From assembly GCA_023150875.1 (NCBI GenBank), contig JAKLKC010000023.1:1-64000 (forward strand): a stretch of DNA of 64,000 nucleotides. Reading direction: 5' to 3'. Positions 17,458 through 29,475 of the stretch are shown one piece after another (position 1 is the first letter of the stretch; each line of letters starts with the position of its first letter). The translations under genes and the position numbers were made by a program. The DNA comes from Myxococcota bacterium. GTDB taxonomy: Bacteria > Myxococcota_A > UBA796 > UBA9615 > JAKLKC01. Under the pieces are notes generated by a model, which saw only the letters and a program-made list of their open reading frames with translations, was not told where the DNA came from and ran no database searches.

Positions 17458-17648
17458 CGGCGCCGGTCGCGCCGCGGAATCGCGCAATCGTAATCGTTCA
17501 GCTCCCCCCACGGGGGGAGGGGCCCAATCCCTTCGGGGATTGGGAGGGGGGCGGCGCCCCCCTGGAATCGCCTGGACGGCGATTCCCCGCGGGGGGTGCG
17601 GGCGGCCGGATTCACTCCGGCCGTCCAGGGGGGGCGCGTGCCCCCCCT
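17458..17648. repeat. Packed array of perfect GC-rich hairpins upstream of prs
   Basis: The 328-bp gap between rlmN and prs holds seven perfect inverted repeats. They are 17458-17474 (6-bp stem), 17502-17519 (8 bp), 17523-17544 (CCCAATCCC-TTCG-GGGATTGGG, 9 bp with a UUCG-type loop), 17545-17563 (AGGGGGGC-GGC-GCCCCCCT), 17564-17586 (GGAATCGCC-TGGAC-GGCGATTCC), 17603-17623 (CGGCCGGA-TTCAC-TCCGGCCG) and 17627-17648 (9 bp, GCGT loop). Units three to five abut without a spacer. TGGACGG (17573-17579) can also pair with CCGTCCA (17621-17627), giving an alternative long-range fold. It may be a REP/BIME-like element or a structured 5' leader of prs. Nothing else is seen in the gap. Confidence 0.85.
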
Positions 17649-17737
17649 GAAGGGCAGCGCGCAAACTAGCACCGCCCCCGCCGGCGGTCAAGCGGGCGAT
17701 GCCAGAAAAACCTTGCAGCGGGGCGGCGATCCGGCCC

Positions 17738-18853
17738 CTACCCCTCCGGGACCGCTGGGACCACGGGGAGGGTGGGACGGCCGGGGCGTGCCTGGGCGTA
17801 TCCCCCGAGCTGTCCGCACGCGGCGGCCACGTCGTCGCCCCGGGTCGTGCGGACGCTGGTCTGGACCCCGCGGTCCAGGAGGGCCTGCTGGTACTCTCGC
17901 ACCGCCCCATCGGTGGGCCGCCGGTACTCCGTCAGGGGTGTGGGGTTGTAGGGGATCAGGTTCACCTTGGCCGGGATCCCCCGCAGGAGCCTCGCAAGGC
18001 GCGCCGCGTCCTCCACGTCGTCGTTGATGCCCCGGAGCAGGATGTACTCGAAGGTGATGAGCTTCCGCTGGGGAAGGGGGAAGCGCCGGCACGCCTCCAG
18101 CACCTCTTCCAGGGAGAACCGCCCGGAGATGGGCATGAGCGCTTCGCGGGCGGCCTGGGTCGTGCCGTGGAGCGACACGGCCAGGTTGATGGGGGAACGC
18201 TCCCCCAGCTCCTTCATGCGGGGCACGATGCCGACGGTGGAGAGGGTGATCTTCCGGTGGCTGAAGTTCAGGCCGTCCTCGTACTGGACCACCTCCACGG
18301 CGTCCATGACGGCATCGAAGTTCAGCAGGGGCTCCCCCATGCCCATCAGGACGATGTTGCTGACTCGCCGATCCGAGAGCTCCTGGGCCTGGATCACCTG
18401 GTTCACGATCTCCGCCGCGGTCAGGTTCCGGGTGAAGCCCCCCTTGGCGGTGACGCAGAAGCGGCACGCCATGGCGCAGCCGACCTGGGTCGAGACGCAG
18501 AGGGTCAGGCGCCCCTCCTCGGGGATCAGCACGCTCTCGATCCGGAGCCCGTCGTCGAGCCGCCACACCAGCTTCGCCGAGCCGTCGTCGCTGCCCTGCC
18601 GGTGGACGAGCTCCAGGCGGGAGAGCCGGGCCACCCGGTCCAGCTCGGCGCGGAAGTCCTTGGACAGGTCGGTCATCTCGGCGAAGGTCCGGGCGCGGCG
18701 CTGGTAGATCCACTTCAGGATCTGGCGCGCGCGGAACCGCTCCTTGCCCAGCGGGCGGAGGAAGGCCTCGATTCCGGCCAGGGTCATGCCCTTCAGGTCG
18801 ACGCGGTCGTCGGAGGCCGGGGCTGGCCCGGCTGGGGTGTCGGGGGAGGTCAT
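17738..18853 (-). CDS. rlmN: Dual-specificity 23S rRNA/tRNA (adenine C2) methyltransferase RlmN
   Basis: 371 aa. This radical SAM enzyme methylates A2503 of 23S rRNA and A37 of some tRNAs. The cluster motif is CAMACRFC (CX3CX2C) in a [20 protein letters not shown] context. [15 protein letters not shown] is typical of the family, and a late Cys in the [10 protein letters not shown] segment fits the second catalytic Cys of the methyl-relay mechanism. The N-terminal domain ([20 protein letters not shown]) is the usual HhH-like RNA-binding fold. It lies 46 bp after the RNase G gene on the same strand. Confidence 0.97.
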   Translation of the reverse strand: MTSPDTPAGPAPASDDRVDLKGMTLAGIEAFLRPLGKERFRARQILKWIYQRRARTFAEMTDLSKDFRAELDRVARLSRLELVHRQGSDDGSAKLVWRLDDGLRIESVLIPEEGRLTLCVSTQVGCAMACRFCVTAKGGFTRNLTAAEIVNQVIQAQELSDRRVSNIVLMGMGEPLLNFDAVMDAVEVVQYEDGLNFSHRKITLSTVGIVPRMKELGERSPINLAVSLHGTTQAAREALMPISGRFSLEEVLEACRRFPLPQRKLITFEYILLRGINDDVEDAARLARLLRGIPAKVNLIPYNPTPLTEYRRPTDGAVREYQQALLDRGVQTSVRTTRGDDVAAACGQLGGYAQARPGRPTLPVVPAVPEG

Positions 18854-18899
18854 TCGCGCTCTCGCTCCCGCGGGGGAGGGGTGGTGCGGGGCGGGGTCC

Positions 18900-20522
18900 T
18901 CAGGTCACCGAGACCCGCACCTCGAACTGCTCGACGTGGTAGTAGGCCAGGGCCCGGACGTGGACGGGGCGCCGCAGGCGGGTCCGCAGCTCCTCCAAGG
19001 ATCGGCGCTCCTGGTCGTAGAGGAGGTCGGCGACGTCGGGATGACAGAGCACCTCGACCTCCCGCACCTCCTCCCTCGCCCCTTTCCGGACCACCTCCCG
19101 GAAGATGTCGTAGCACACCGTCGTGCGGCTCCGGGTGAAGCCCCGACCCTCGCAGTAGCGGCAGGCCTCCGTCAGGTACTTGACCAAGTCCTCCCGGACC
19201 CTCTTCCGGGTCATCTCCACCAGGCCGAACTCGCTGATCCGCAGCACGTTGGTCCGGGCGCGGTCGGCCTTCAGCGCGTCCAGCAGGGCGCCGTAGACCT
19301 TGTCCCGGCTCTCGGGGCGGTCCATGTCGATGAAGTCGATGATGATGATCCCGCCGATGTCCCGGAGCCTGAGCTGGTGCACGATCTCCGGCACCGCCTC
19401 CAGGTTGACCCGTACCGTGGTCTCCTCCAGGTTGCGCCCGCCGACGTACTTCCCCGAGTTGACGTCGATGGCGGTCAGCGCCTCGGTGCGGTCGATGACG
19501 ATGTAGCCGCCGCTCTTGAGCCAGACCCTGCGGTTCAGGGCCCGGGCCAGCTCCACCTCGACGCCCCGGGCCTCGAAGACCGGGCTCCGGCCGTCGTGGA
19601 CCTCGATGCGGGCGGCGAGGGCGGGCATGAAGTCCTGGGTGAAGCGGAGGATCGACGCGTGGGTCCTCTCGTCGTCCACCACCAGGCGCCGCACGTTCTC
19701 GGTGAACAGGTCCCGCACCGCCCGAAGGGCGAGGTCCAGGTCCCGGTGCAGCAGCGCGGGCGCTCTCTCCTTCTGCCATCGCTCCTGAATCGCCGACCAG
19801 AGCCGCAGGAGGTAGTCCATGTCCGCCTGGAGGGCCGCGGTGTCCATGCCCTCGCAGACCGTGCGGACGATGATGCCCATGCCCGGCGGGCGCGCCGCCT
19901 CCGCGAAGGAGCGCAGCCTCCCCCGCTCGGCGGGATCCTCGATCTTGCGGCTGACGCCCACGTGTTCCACGCGGGGCATCAGCACGACGTAGCGGCCCGG
20001 CAGCGCGACGTAGCCCGTCAGGCGCGCGCCCTTGGTGCCCATGGGGTCCTTGGCCACCTGGACCAGGACCTCCTGCCCCTCGGAGAGGATCTCCAGGATC
20101 GGTCGGGCGGGTGGCCGCGTCGCGCCGGTGCCGGCGGAGGAGGTGAGGACTCCCTCGCCGTCGGCGACGGTGTCGTCCTCGTCCTCGTCCTCGGCGTCTT
20201 CGATGTCCTCGCCCCCCGCGGCGGCGGGCCCCCCGGGAGGGGGAGGCGCCGCCTCGGGCAACGCGTCCCGGCCGGATGTCGCGGGGGGGCCCCCCTCGAC
20301 GAACACGTCGTTGACATAGAGGAAAGCGGCCCGGTCGAGGCCGACGTCCACGAAGGCCGCCTGCATCCCCGGGAGCACCCGGACCACCCGTCCCTTGTAG
20401 ACGTTGCCGACGACACCGCGGTCCGCGTCCCTCTCGACGTAGAGACCCACCACCTGCCCGCCGTCCTGGTGGGCGACCCGGGTCTCGGCGCCGGTCCGAC
20501 TGACGAGGAGTTCGGAGCTCAT
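18900..20522 (-). CDS. rng: Ribonuclease G/E family endoribonuclease
   Basis: 540 aa from the ATG at 20522. The S1 domain (NVYKGRVVRVLPGMQAAFVD) is split by an insert at about 74-139 containing a strongly acidic run (EDIEDAEDEDEDD). The catalytic region has YIVIDRTEALTAIDVNSGKY and the metal ligands in IIIIDFIDMDRPESRDKV. The zinc-link CRYCEGRGF completes the dimer interface. There is no long C-terminal degradosome scaffold, so RNase G fits better than RNase E. It matures rRNA and turns over mRNA. It follows the radical SAM-DUF2344 gene by 13 bp, a conserved pairing. Confidence 0.94.
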   Translation of the reverse strand: MSSELLVSRTGAETRVAHQDGGQVVGLYVERDADRGVVGNVYKGRVVRVLPGMQAAFVDVGLDRAAFLYVNDVFVEGGPPATSGRDALPEAAPPPPGGPAAAGGEDIEDAEDEDEDDTVADGEGVLTSSAGTGATRPPARPILEILSEGQEVLVQVAKDPMGTKGARLTGYVALPGRYVVLMPRVEHVGVSRKIEDPAERGRLRSFAEAARPPGMGIIVRTVCEGMDTAALQADMDYLLRLWSAIQERWQKERAPALLHRDLDLALRAVRDLFTENVRRLVVDDERTHASILRFTQDFMPALAARIEVHDGRSPVFEARGVEVELARALNRRVWLKSGGYIVIDRTEALTAIDVNSGKYVGGRNLEETTVRVNLEAVPEIVHQLRLRDIGGIIIIDFIDMDRPESRDKVYGALLDALKADRARTNVLRISEFGLVEMTRKRVREDLVKYLTEACRYCEGRGFTRSRTTVCYDIFREVVRKGAREEVREVEVLCHPDVADLLYDQERRSLEELRTRLRRPVHVRALAYYHVEQFEVRVSVT

Positions 20523-20535
20523 GGGGTGGGAGTCC

Positions 20536-23265
20536 TCAACCGAGTGCGACGGGGGTCTCGGCGCCGCGCTGCTCCGGGACCTTCGGGGCGCCGAGCTCCA
20601 CCCCCTCCCGCACCAGCGCGAAGCCGGCATCCACCACGTCCTCTCCGAAGAGGACGGCGAGGCCTTCCCCGACCCGGATCCCCGCGCCACTCGGGGGGGA
20701 GCGGAAGCGGAGCACGCCCGGGGAGGCGGCCGCGGCGTCCAGGATCACCCGGGCGACGGGTACCGACCGGGTCTTCCCGTCGCGGATCAGCTCGGCCACG
20801 GGCCCCTCCGCGAGCCGGGCGAGGGCCGCCTCCACCCGGTCCGGCGGGGCCTCCAGGCGCCACGTCCAGGAGACGATGGACGCCTCGACGGAGGGCCCCA
20901 CCACCGGCACCTCCCAGGCGTGGAGCACGTCCAGGCCCTCGGGGAGCTGCGCGGAGAGGTCCCGGGCGAGGGTGGACAGGGCGTGGGGCCGGCGCACCTC
21001 GACGTCGCACAGCTCGGCCTCGGACCCGACCCCCACCGGGAGGGGCGGGCCCCACTGGAGGCGCATGTGGGGATGGAACCCCGCCGACCACAGCACCGGG
21101 ACCTCCAGGCGGCGCAAGGCCCGCTGGAACGCGGAGATCACCTCCAGGTGGGAGAGCATCCGGGCCCGGCCGAGGCGGGCGAAGCGCAGGCGGACCCGCT
21201 GGCGCATCTCCAGCGGCAGGCGAACGTCCACCACGTCGCGCCAGCGGTCGGCGGGATCGGAGGCGGCGGACGGGGTGGGGCGGGGCGGCTCCGCCGCCGG
21301 AGCGACGGCCCGGGCGGCCTCGGCCTGGAGGCGGGCGCGCATCCCCGGGGTGCGGGGCCCGTCGACCCAGACCTCCTCCAGCGTCTTGGGCGCCATGCGC
21401 TTCTCGCGGCGGGGACGCTCCCGGGGGGAGAGCCCCGGAGCGTCCTCGTCGAAGACCTCGTTCTTGACCACCCTGTGGTCGCAGACGCCGCAGTCGTAGC
21501 AGGGTGCCTCGGAGCAGTCGGGGACGAAGCCGGCCTCCAGGGACCGCATCCAGTCCTCCCAGAGCCACTCCGGGTCGACGCCGCAGTCGATGTGGCTCCA
21601 GGGCAGGACCTCCCCCGGGTCGCGGCGCCGCTCGTTGTAGAAGGCCGGGTCGATGCCGGTCTCCTCCATCGCCCTGCTCCACGCCCCCTCATCCAGGCGC
21701 TCCTGCCACCCGTCGAAGCGAGCCCCGTTCCTCCAGGCCACCTCCAGCAGCGCCGCGGTGCGCCGATCCCCTCGGCTGAATACACCCTCCATCACCGTGG
21801 CCCGGGACTCGTGGAACCGGAAGTTGAGGCCGGCGCGCCGCAGGTTGCGCCTCAGGAAGAGCTGCTTCCGCCGCACCTCCGCCAGGGTGACCTGGGGGCA
21901 CCACTGGAACGGGGTATGGGGCTTGGGCACGAAGGAGCTGACGTTCACGGTGATGGTGGCGTCGCGGCGGTGCTTGCGGGCGCGGTCCAGGCAGCGGGAG
22001 CCCAGGTCGATCATGGCGTTCAGGTCCTCGTCCCGCTCGGTGGGCAGGCCCAGCATGAAGTAGAGCTTCAGGCTGCGCCACCCGTGGGCGAAGACCTGGC
22101 CCACCATGTCCAGGAGGACCTGCTCGTCGATCACCTTGTTGATCACCGCCCTCAGGCGGGGGGACGCGGCCTCGGGGGCCACGGTGAAGCTGGTCTTCCG
22201 GACCCGACCGACCTGCTCCATGATCGCCGGGGTCAGGGACTCCAGGCGCATCGAGGGCATCGAGACCGCGGTCCGCGTCGCCTCGTGCTCGTCCATCAGG
22301 GAGAGGAGGAGGGGCTCGATGCAGTTGTAGTCCCCGACGGAGAGGGAGAGGAGGCTGAACTCCTCCCACCCCGTCGCCCGCGCGCCTTCGCGCACGATGC
22401 CACGGACCCGCTCCGGGCTTCGCTGGCGCTCGGGACGGTAGATGTACCCCGCCTGGCAGAAGCGGCAGCCCCGCATGCAGCCCCGCTGGACCTCCACCCC
22501 GTAGCGGTCGTGGACGATCTTGGTGTGGGGGACCGGCTCCCGAGTCGGGTACAGGGAGGCGTCGAGGTCGTGGAGGACGCGCTTCCGCACCCGCGGCGGC
22601 TGGCCGGGAGCGGGGACGATGGCCCGAACGGTCCCGTCGGCGTTCCACTCCACGTGGTAGAGCGAGGGGACGTAGATCCCGTCCACCTGGCCCAGCAGGC
22701 GGTGGAGGTCCCCTCGGGGGGCCCCGGAGTCCCGCCACCTGGCCACCACGCCCATGACGTCCAGGACGAGGTCCTCCCCGTCACCCAGGCAGACGGCGTC
22801 CAGGAACGGGGCCAGGGGCTCGGGGTTGAAGGCGCAGGGACCGCCGGCGATCACCACCGGATCCCCCGGGCCGCGATCCGCGGCGTGCAGCGGGATCCCC
22901 CCGAGGTCCAGCACCGTGAGCAGGTTCGTGTAGCTCAGCTCGTACTGGAGGGTGAAGCCGATGACGTCGAACTCCCGCAGCGGGGTGTGACTCTCCAGCG
23001 TGGTCAGGGGCAGCCCCCGGGACCGGAGCTCGCCCTCCATGTCCGGCCACGGGGCGTACACCCGCTCCGCGGCGAGGTCCTCGCGGCCGTTGACGACCGC
23101 GTACAGGATCTTCAGCCCGTTGTGGCTCATCCCGATCTCGTAGACATCGGGGTAGCACAGGGCGATCCGGCACCCCACGCGAGCCGGATCCTTGCGGATC
23201 TGGTTGACCTCGCCGCCGAGATAACGTGACGGCTTCTCGACGGCGCGCAGGATGTCCAGGTCCAT
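20536..23265 (-). CDS. Radical SAM protein fused to a DUF2344 domain (TIGR03960/TIGR03936 type)
   Basis: 909 aa. The start MDLDILRAVEKPSRYLGGEV matches this family. A cobalamin-like N-terminal domain (VIGFTLQYELSYTN, IAGGPCAFNPEPLAPF) precedes a radical SAM core with CMRGCRFC (CX3CX2C). The C-terminal 230 residues (LRFARLGRARMLSHLEVISA) are the DUF2344 radical SAM-linked domain, which in some genomes is a separate protein next to RNase G. The substrate is unknown; association with RNase G suggests RNA or ribosome modification by inference. A longer start at 23331 overlaps the predicted -10 box and was rejected. Confidence 0.93.
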   Translation of the reverse strand: MDLDILRAVEKPSRYLGGEVNQIRKDPARVGCRIALCYPDVYEIGMSHNGLKILYAVVNGREDLAAERVYAPWPDMEGELRSRGLPLTTLESHTPLREFDVIGFTLQYELSYTNLLTVLDLGGIPLHAADRGPGDPVVIAGGPCAFNPEPLAPFLDAVCLGDGEDLVLDVMGVVARWRDSGAPRGDLHRLLGQVDGIYVPSLYHVEWNADGTVRAIVPAPGQPPRVRKRVLHDLDASLYPTREPVPHTKIVHDRYGVEVQRGCMRGCRFCQAGYIYRPERQRSPERVRGIVREGARATGWEEFSLLSLSVGDYNCIEPLLLSLMDEHEATRTAVSMPSMRLESLTPAIMEQVGRVRKTSFTVAPEAASPRLRAVINKVIDEQVLLDMVGQVFAHGWRSLKLYFMLGLPTERDEDLNAMIDLGSRCLDRARKHRRDATITVNVSSFVPKPHTPFQWCPQVTLAEVRRKQLFLRRNLRRAGLNFRFHESRATVMEGVFSRGDRRTAALLEVAWRNGARFDGWQERLDEGAWSRAMEETGIDPAFYNERRRDPGEVLPWSHIDCGVDPEWLWEDWMRSLEAGFVPDCSEAPCYDCGVCDHRVVKNEVFDEDAPGLSPRERPRREKRMAPKTLEEVWVDGPRTPGMRARLQAEAARAVAPAAEPPRPTPSAASDPADRWRDVVDVRLPLEMRQRVRLRFARLGRARMLSHLEVISAFQRALRRLEVPVLWSAGFHPHMRLQWGPPLPVGVGSEAELCDVEVRRPHALSTLARDLSAQLPEGLDVLHAWEVPVVGPSVEASIVSWTWRLEAPPDRVEAALARLAEGPVAELIRDGKTRSVPVARVILDAAAASPGVLRFRSPPSGAGIRVGEGLAVLFGEDVVDAGFALVREGVELGAPKVPEQRGAETPVALG

Positions 23266-23326
23266 GGGGGGCTCCGGGTCCGCCGGACCGCTGCGGCCAC
23301 GAGCGAGGGGTTCGAGAGGTTGCAGG

Positions 23327-23355
23327 GACATACGGGCGCCGACCGGGCGTGTCAA
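23327..23355 (-). promoter_or_regulatory. Predicted promoter for the radical SAM-rng-rlmN unit
   Basis: Perfect TTGACA on the minus strand (23355-23350), a 17-bp spacer and a weak TATGTC (23332-23327). Transcription would begin near 23320, downstream of the ATG at 23331, supporting translation from 23265. Confidence 0.45.
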
Positions 23356-23409
23356 GGACCGGCGCGGGGGGCGGGGGGCAACCGGCAAGGTCCGGCGGCG
23401 GGCCCATCC

Positions 23410-23438
23410 TGGACTCGTCCGCGGCGTCCCGCTATCTT
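23410..23438 (+). promoter_or_regulatory. Predicted promoter, possibly leaderless
   Basis: TGGACT at 23410-23415, 17 bp, then TATCTT at 23433-23438. The box ends 7 bp before the ATG at 23446, and no Shine-Dalgarno is present. Confidence 0.45.
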
Positions 23439-23445
23439 GCTCGCC

Positions 23446-24207
23446 ATGCGACGTCCGGTCTCCCTCCTGATCTCCTCGCTCCTGGGCTTCCTCGTCTTCC
23501 CGAGGGCGGCTGGGGCGGGAAACCTCGGCGCGGCGACGGCGGGGGGCGGGGACTCCGTGGTGGAGGCGTCGTTCTCCGTGGAGTACGACGTGCGCTCCGT
23601 GGAGGCGCGGGTCGCGGACGTCGACACCGGGGAGCCCACGGGGCAGGACCCTTCGCTGGCATGGCTCAGGGCGGGGGGCCCCTACCTGGGCGTACGCATC
23701 ACGCCGGTCCGATACCTGAGCTTCGGCGGGCGGATCGGCCTCTCGCGCCCCCTCCTGCGGGAGGGCTCCTACGAGGGGTTGCTCCTCGTCTCGTTCGGCG
23801 CCGACGCCCGCATCACCCCCATCCACGTCCGGGGCGGCCTGTTCCGGGCCGGGCTCGTCGGCCAGTTCGAACTCACCCGCGACCGGGACGACGGCGGATA
23901 CGACCGCTTCCGGCATCAGCGGATCGCGGGGGGCCTGGGGGCCACGGTCGGGGACGACCGAGAGGGCTTCAACCTCCACTTCGCGGTGCTCTACAACTTC
24001 GTCGACGGCGAGCTCCGCAGCGCCGACGGGGGCACCCGCTACCGGATCCGCACCCAGATCCCCGTCGGTGGAGCCTTCGGCGCGGAATTGATCACGCCCG
24101 TGCTCAACCCCGCCTCCCGTCGCGCCGCCGCCCGCCTCCGCGCCTCCCTGGAGGTGCGGGTGGTGGACGCCTGGGGCGTCGGCGGTCAGGTGGGCGTGGC
24201 TTTCTGA
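23446..24207 (+). CDS. Predicted outer-membrane beta-barrel-like protein
   Basis: 253 aa. A signal peptide (LLISSLLGFLVFPRAAGAG) precedes alternating hydrophobic/polar strands ending in a terminal aromatic residue (VGGQVGVAF), as in many outer-membrane barrels. Regular strand pairs such as LGVRITPVRYLSFGGRIGLS and NLHFAVLYNFVDGELRS fit an 8-10 strand barrel. No specific family was recognised. The ATG lies 7 bp after a -10-like box, implying a leaderless or near-leaderless transcript. It is divergent from the radical SAM unit and convergent with the following lipoprotein gene. Confidence 0.75.
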   Translation: MRRPVSLLISSLLGFLVFPRAAGAGNLGAATAGGGDSVVEASFSVEYDVRSVEARVADVDTGEPTGQDPSLAWLRAGGPYLGVRITPVRYLSFGGRIGLSRPLLREGSYEGLLLVSFGADARITPIHVRGGLFRAGLVGQFELTRDRDDGGYDRFRHQRIAGGLGATVGDDREGFNLHFAVLYNFVDGELRSADGGTRYRIRTQIPVGGAFGAELITPVLNPASRRAAARLRASLEVRVVDAWGVGGQVGVAF

Positions 24208-24213
24208 CGCGAC

Positions 24214-25194
24214 CTACTCCGACGCCTCGTCCAGCACGCCCAGGTCCGGCTCCCACACGCTCACGTCGACGGCGTAGGTCACGCCCTCGGACTCGGCGCT
24301 CACGGCGAGGGTGGGGCCCGCCTGGTCGGCGAAGTCCTGGGTGATGGCCTGGGAGTACCGGAAGACGGCCCCCCGGCCCACGTCGACGAACTCGCCGGAG
24401 TCCGGCCAGACGGCGACGAAGGCATCGAGGGCGGCCCCCTCGTCCCCCACCGCGGGGGGCAGGCTGCCGTGGGGCAGGTCCCACCGGAGCGGCCCGATCC
24501 CCGCGTCGTCGTCCTGGGGATTGATGGAGAAGGTGTGGTTGTCCACCAGCCCCACCGACGCGAAGACGACCTCGCCGGCGACCCGCGGCGACAGGCCCGG
24601 GCAGTCCTCGAAGTCCGTCAGGGAGTACCCCCCCTGCACCTCGAAGCCCGCCGTGACGTCGCCGGTGAGGTCCACGTCCACGCCCACGTCGATGCCCAGG
24701 ATGGGCTTCTGGGAGGTCTCGACACTCAGCGGGGGCACCGCCGCCCCGTCCTCGTCCCTGAAGGTCACCTGGATCTCCGCCGTGCCCGATGGCGCGGCGG
24801 CGCCGAGGAACGCCCAGTCCGTGAAGCTGGCCTCGTAGCTGTAGGCATCGGTGGGCTGGGTGAAGGCCACCCGTCCCTCGAAGCCCACGGATCCCAGGAG
24901 GACGTCCGAGAACAGGTCCGGCCGGAAGTCCTCCGACTCCTCGCCGGCGTCCACGTCCGGGTGGGCCGCGGCGTGGAACAGCTCGGGGGTCCACCCGCAC
25001 GACTCGGAGACCAGGGCGGCGGACACCAGGACCGCGCGCCAGCCCGCGGACGTCGCGGCGGCGTAGTCCCGCATCACGACCCGCTCATCCAGGGGAAGGG
25101 GGGCGCGGTCGGTGAAGCACCCCACCAGCGAGGAGGTCGCCAGGGCGCCCCCCGCGGCGAGGAGAGACAGTGCGCGGCTACTCGTACAAGACAT
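24214..25194 (-). CDS. Secreted lipoprotein of unknown function
   Basis: 326 aa from the ATG at 25194, overlapping the end of acyP by 17 bp. The signal (LLAAGGALATSSLVGC) gives a lipidated Cys near 26. The mature protein is acidic and beta-rich with no recognised domain. Local patterns such as ILGIDVGVDVDLTGDVTAGF suggest a beta-sandwich. Overlap with acyP and ligA implies cotranscription, but a shared function is not evident. A longer reading frame to 25497 covers acyP in another frame and was rejected. Confidence 0.7.
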   Translation of the reverse strand: MSCTSSRALSLLAAGGALATSSLVGCFTDRAPLPLDERVVMRDYAAATSAGWRAVLVSAALVSESCGWTPELFHAAAHPDVDAGEESEDFRPDLFSDVLLGSVGFEGRVAFTQPTDAYSYEASFTDWAFLGAAAPSGTAEIQVTFRDEDGAAVPPLSVETSQKPILGIDVGVDVDLTGDVTAGFEVQGGYSLTDFEDCPGLSPRVAGEVVFASVGLVDNHTFSINPQDDDAGIGPLRWDLPHGSLPPAVGDEGAALDAFVAVWPDSGEFVDVGRGAVFRYSQAITQDFADQAGPTLAVSAESEGVTYAVDVSVWEPDLGVLDEASE

Positions 25195-25489
25195 CGAAGT
25201 GTTCGAGCTCCCCGGTGGCAGGCTCCTCTCGGACCTCCACCCGGTCGACCTGGGCCCTCTCGGGGCCGTGACGCCACCACTCCAGGAACCTCTCGCAGGC
25301 AGCCCGAGGTCCCTGGACCAGCGCCTCGACGGCACCGTCCCGGCGGTTTCGGACCCAGCCGCGGACCCCGAGGCGGTTGGCCTGCACGCGGGCGCTGGCG
25401 CGAAAGTACACCCCCTGCACGATGCCGTGGGCCACGAGCCGGAGTCTCGCCTCGTCGCCCGCCCCGCCTCCCGCACGCCGATCCGCCAT
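25178..25489 (-). CDS. acyP: Acylphosphatase
   Basis: 103 aa. It hydrolyses acyl phosphates such as 1,3-bisphosphoglycerate or carbamoyl phosphate. The family signature GIVQGVYFRASARVQANRLG gives the phosphate-binding Arg, and GWVRNRRDGAVEALVQG gives the catalytic Asn. The C-terminal EHFDVLYE is shorter than the usual -F-I-R-Y ending. It starts 4 bp after the ligA stop. Confidence 0.95.
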   Translation of the reverse strand: MADRRAGGGAGDEARLRLVAHGIVQGVYFRASARVQANRLGVRGWVRNRRDGAVEALVQGPRAACERFLEWWRHGPERAQVDRVEVREEPATGELEHFDVLYE

Positions 25490-25493
25490 CGCC

Positions 25494-27997
<2,504 letters not shown>

Positions 27998-29299
27998 GTG
28001 ACAGGGACACGCCGCATGTCGCGCACCACTCGAGAGCTGCACGAGAACGACCTCGACCTGAACGAGCTCAAGGCGAAGCGCATCAACGACCTCGCCACCC
28101 TGGCGAAGCGGCTTCGCATCGAGAACTCCTCGGGCATGACGCGCCAGGAGCTGATCTTCGCGATCCTTCAAGCCCAGGCGGACAAGGGCGGCGCGGTGTA
28201 CGCCACTGGAGTCCTGGAGTGCCTGCCCGACGGCTTCGGCTTCCTGCGTTCCGCCGACTACTCCTACCTGCCCGGTCCCGACGACATCTACGTGTCGCCC
28301 TCCCAGATCCGGCGCTTCAACCTCCGGACCGGTGATACCGTCGAGGGGCAGATCCGGCCGCCGAAGGAGTCCGAGCGGTACTTCGCGCTGCTCAAGGTGG
28401 AGAAGATCAACTATCAGGAGCCCGAGCGGGCCCGGGACAAGATCCTCTTCGACAACCTGACCCCCCTCTACCCCAACAGCAAGCTCTCGCTGGAGTACCA
28501 GCCGACGAACTACTCCACGCGCATCATGGACCTGATGACGCCCATCGGCCGGGGGCAGCGGGGCCTCATCGTGGCCTCCCCCCGCACCGGCAAGACGGTC
28601 CTGCTCCAGAACGTCGCCAACGCCATCGCCGCCAACCACCCCGAGGTCGTGCTCCTGGTCCTACTCATCGACGAGAGGCCCGAGGAGGTCACCGACATGC
28701 AGCGTACGGTGAAGGGAGAGGTGGTCTCGTCCACCTTCGACGAACCCGCCACCCGGCACGTGCAGGTGGCGGAGATGGTGATCGAGAAGGCCAAGAGGCT
28801 GGTGGAGCACGGCTACGACGTCGTCATCCTCCTGGACTCCATCACCCGCCTCGCCCGCGCGTACAACACCGTCGTCCCGCCCTCGGGCAAGATCCTCTCC
28901 GGCGGCGTCGACTCGAACGCCCTGCACCGGCCCAAGCGGTTCTTCGGCGCCGCCCGGAACCTCGAGGAGGGAGGCTCCCTCACCATCCTCGCCACGGCCC
29001 TCATCGACACCGGCTCCCGCATGGACGAGGTGATCTTCGAGGAGTTCAAGGGCACCGGCAACATGGAGCTCCACCTGGACCGGCGCCTGGTGGAGCGCCG
29101 GATCTACCCGGCGATGGACATCAACAAGAGCGGGACCCGCCGCGAGGAGCTCCTGCTCCCGAACGACACCCTGAACAAGCTCTGGGTGCTGCGGAAGGTG
29201 CTCTCGCCCCTGAACTCCATCGACTCCATGGAGTTCCTGCTCGACAAGTTCCAGAAGACCAAGTCGAACGCGGAGTTCCTCGAGGCCATGAACTCCTGA
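27998..29299 (+). CDS. rho: Transcription termination factor Rho
   Basis: 433 aa. The N-terminal helical domain ([20 protein letters not shown]) precedes the cold-shock-like RNA-binding domain ([20 protein letters not shown]). The ATPase domain has Walker [14 protein letters not shown], Walker [17 protein letters not shown], and the secondary RNA-binding Q/R-loop region [20 protein letters not shown]. It terminates untranslated transcripts and is likely important here because few U-tailed terminators are visible. The GTG at 27998 has GGAG 7 nt upstream; the ATG at 28016 is an alternative with AGGGA. Confidence 0.98.
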   Translation: MTGTRRMSRTTRELHENDLDLNELKAKRINDLATLAKRLRIENSSGMTRQELIFAILQAQADKGGAVYATGVLECLPDGFGFLRSADYSYLPGPDDIYVSPSQIRRFNLRTGDTVEGQIRPPKESERYFALLKVEKINYQEPERARDKILFDNLTPLYPNSKLSLEYQPTNYSTRIMDLMTPIGRGQRGLIVASPRTGKTVLLQNVANAIAANHPEVVLLVLLIDERPEEVTDMQRTVKGEVVSSTFDEPATRHVQVAEMVIEKAKRLVEHGYDVVILLDSITRLARAYNTVVPPSGKILSGGVDSNALHRPKRFFGAARNLEEGGSLTILATALIDTGSRMDEVIFEEFKGTGNMELHLDRRLVERRIYPAMDINKSGTRREELLLPNDTLNKLWVLRKVLSPLNSIDSMEFLLDKFQKTKSNAEFLEAMNS

Positions 29300-29358
29300 G
29301 CCCCGCCCCGCCCGTACCCGTCCCGTCCAGGACGGAGACCGACCCCGGATCGGGGGCT

Positions 29359-29387
29359 TTGGCGAGGGGCGGATGTGGTGCTAACTT
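29359..29387 (+). promoter_or_regulatory. Predicted korAB promoter
   Basis: TTGGCG at 29359-29364, 17 bp, then TAACTT at 29382-29387 preceded by an extended -10 TG at 29379-29380. It would give an 80-90 nt leader before korA. Confidence 0.4.
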
Positions 29388-29475
29388 GAAGCGCCCGGCA
29401 GGCATCGCCGCCGGGAGGTGACGGCGGCCGCCGTCCGGAACGCGCCCCCGCCGGGCGCCCCGACCCAGATCGAAA

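Noticed and set aside
17458-17648. CRISPR array or integron attC sites
   Set aside because: The stems differ in sequence, have no constant repeat/spacer pattern, and no cas or integrase gene is present.
17313-17672. 119-aa minus-strand frame over the hairpin array
   Set aside because: It covers the inverted repeats and part of prs in another frame; composition is repeat-driven with no family features.
16462-17910. Extension of prs to 17910
   Set aside because: The added sequence runs through the hairpin array and is low complexity; PRPP synthetases begin at the ATG at 17409.
23266-23331. Radical SAM-DUF2344 start at 23331
   Set aside because: The ATG overlaps the predicted -10 box, and the family normally begins at MDLDIL.
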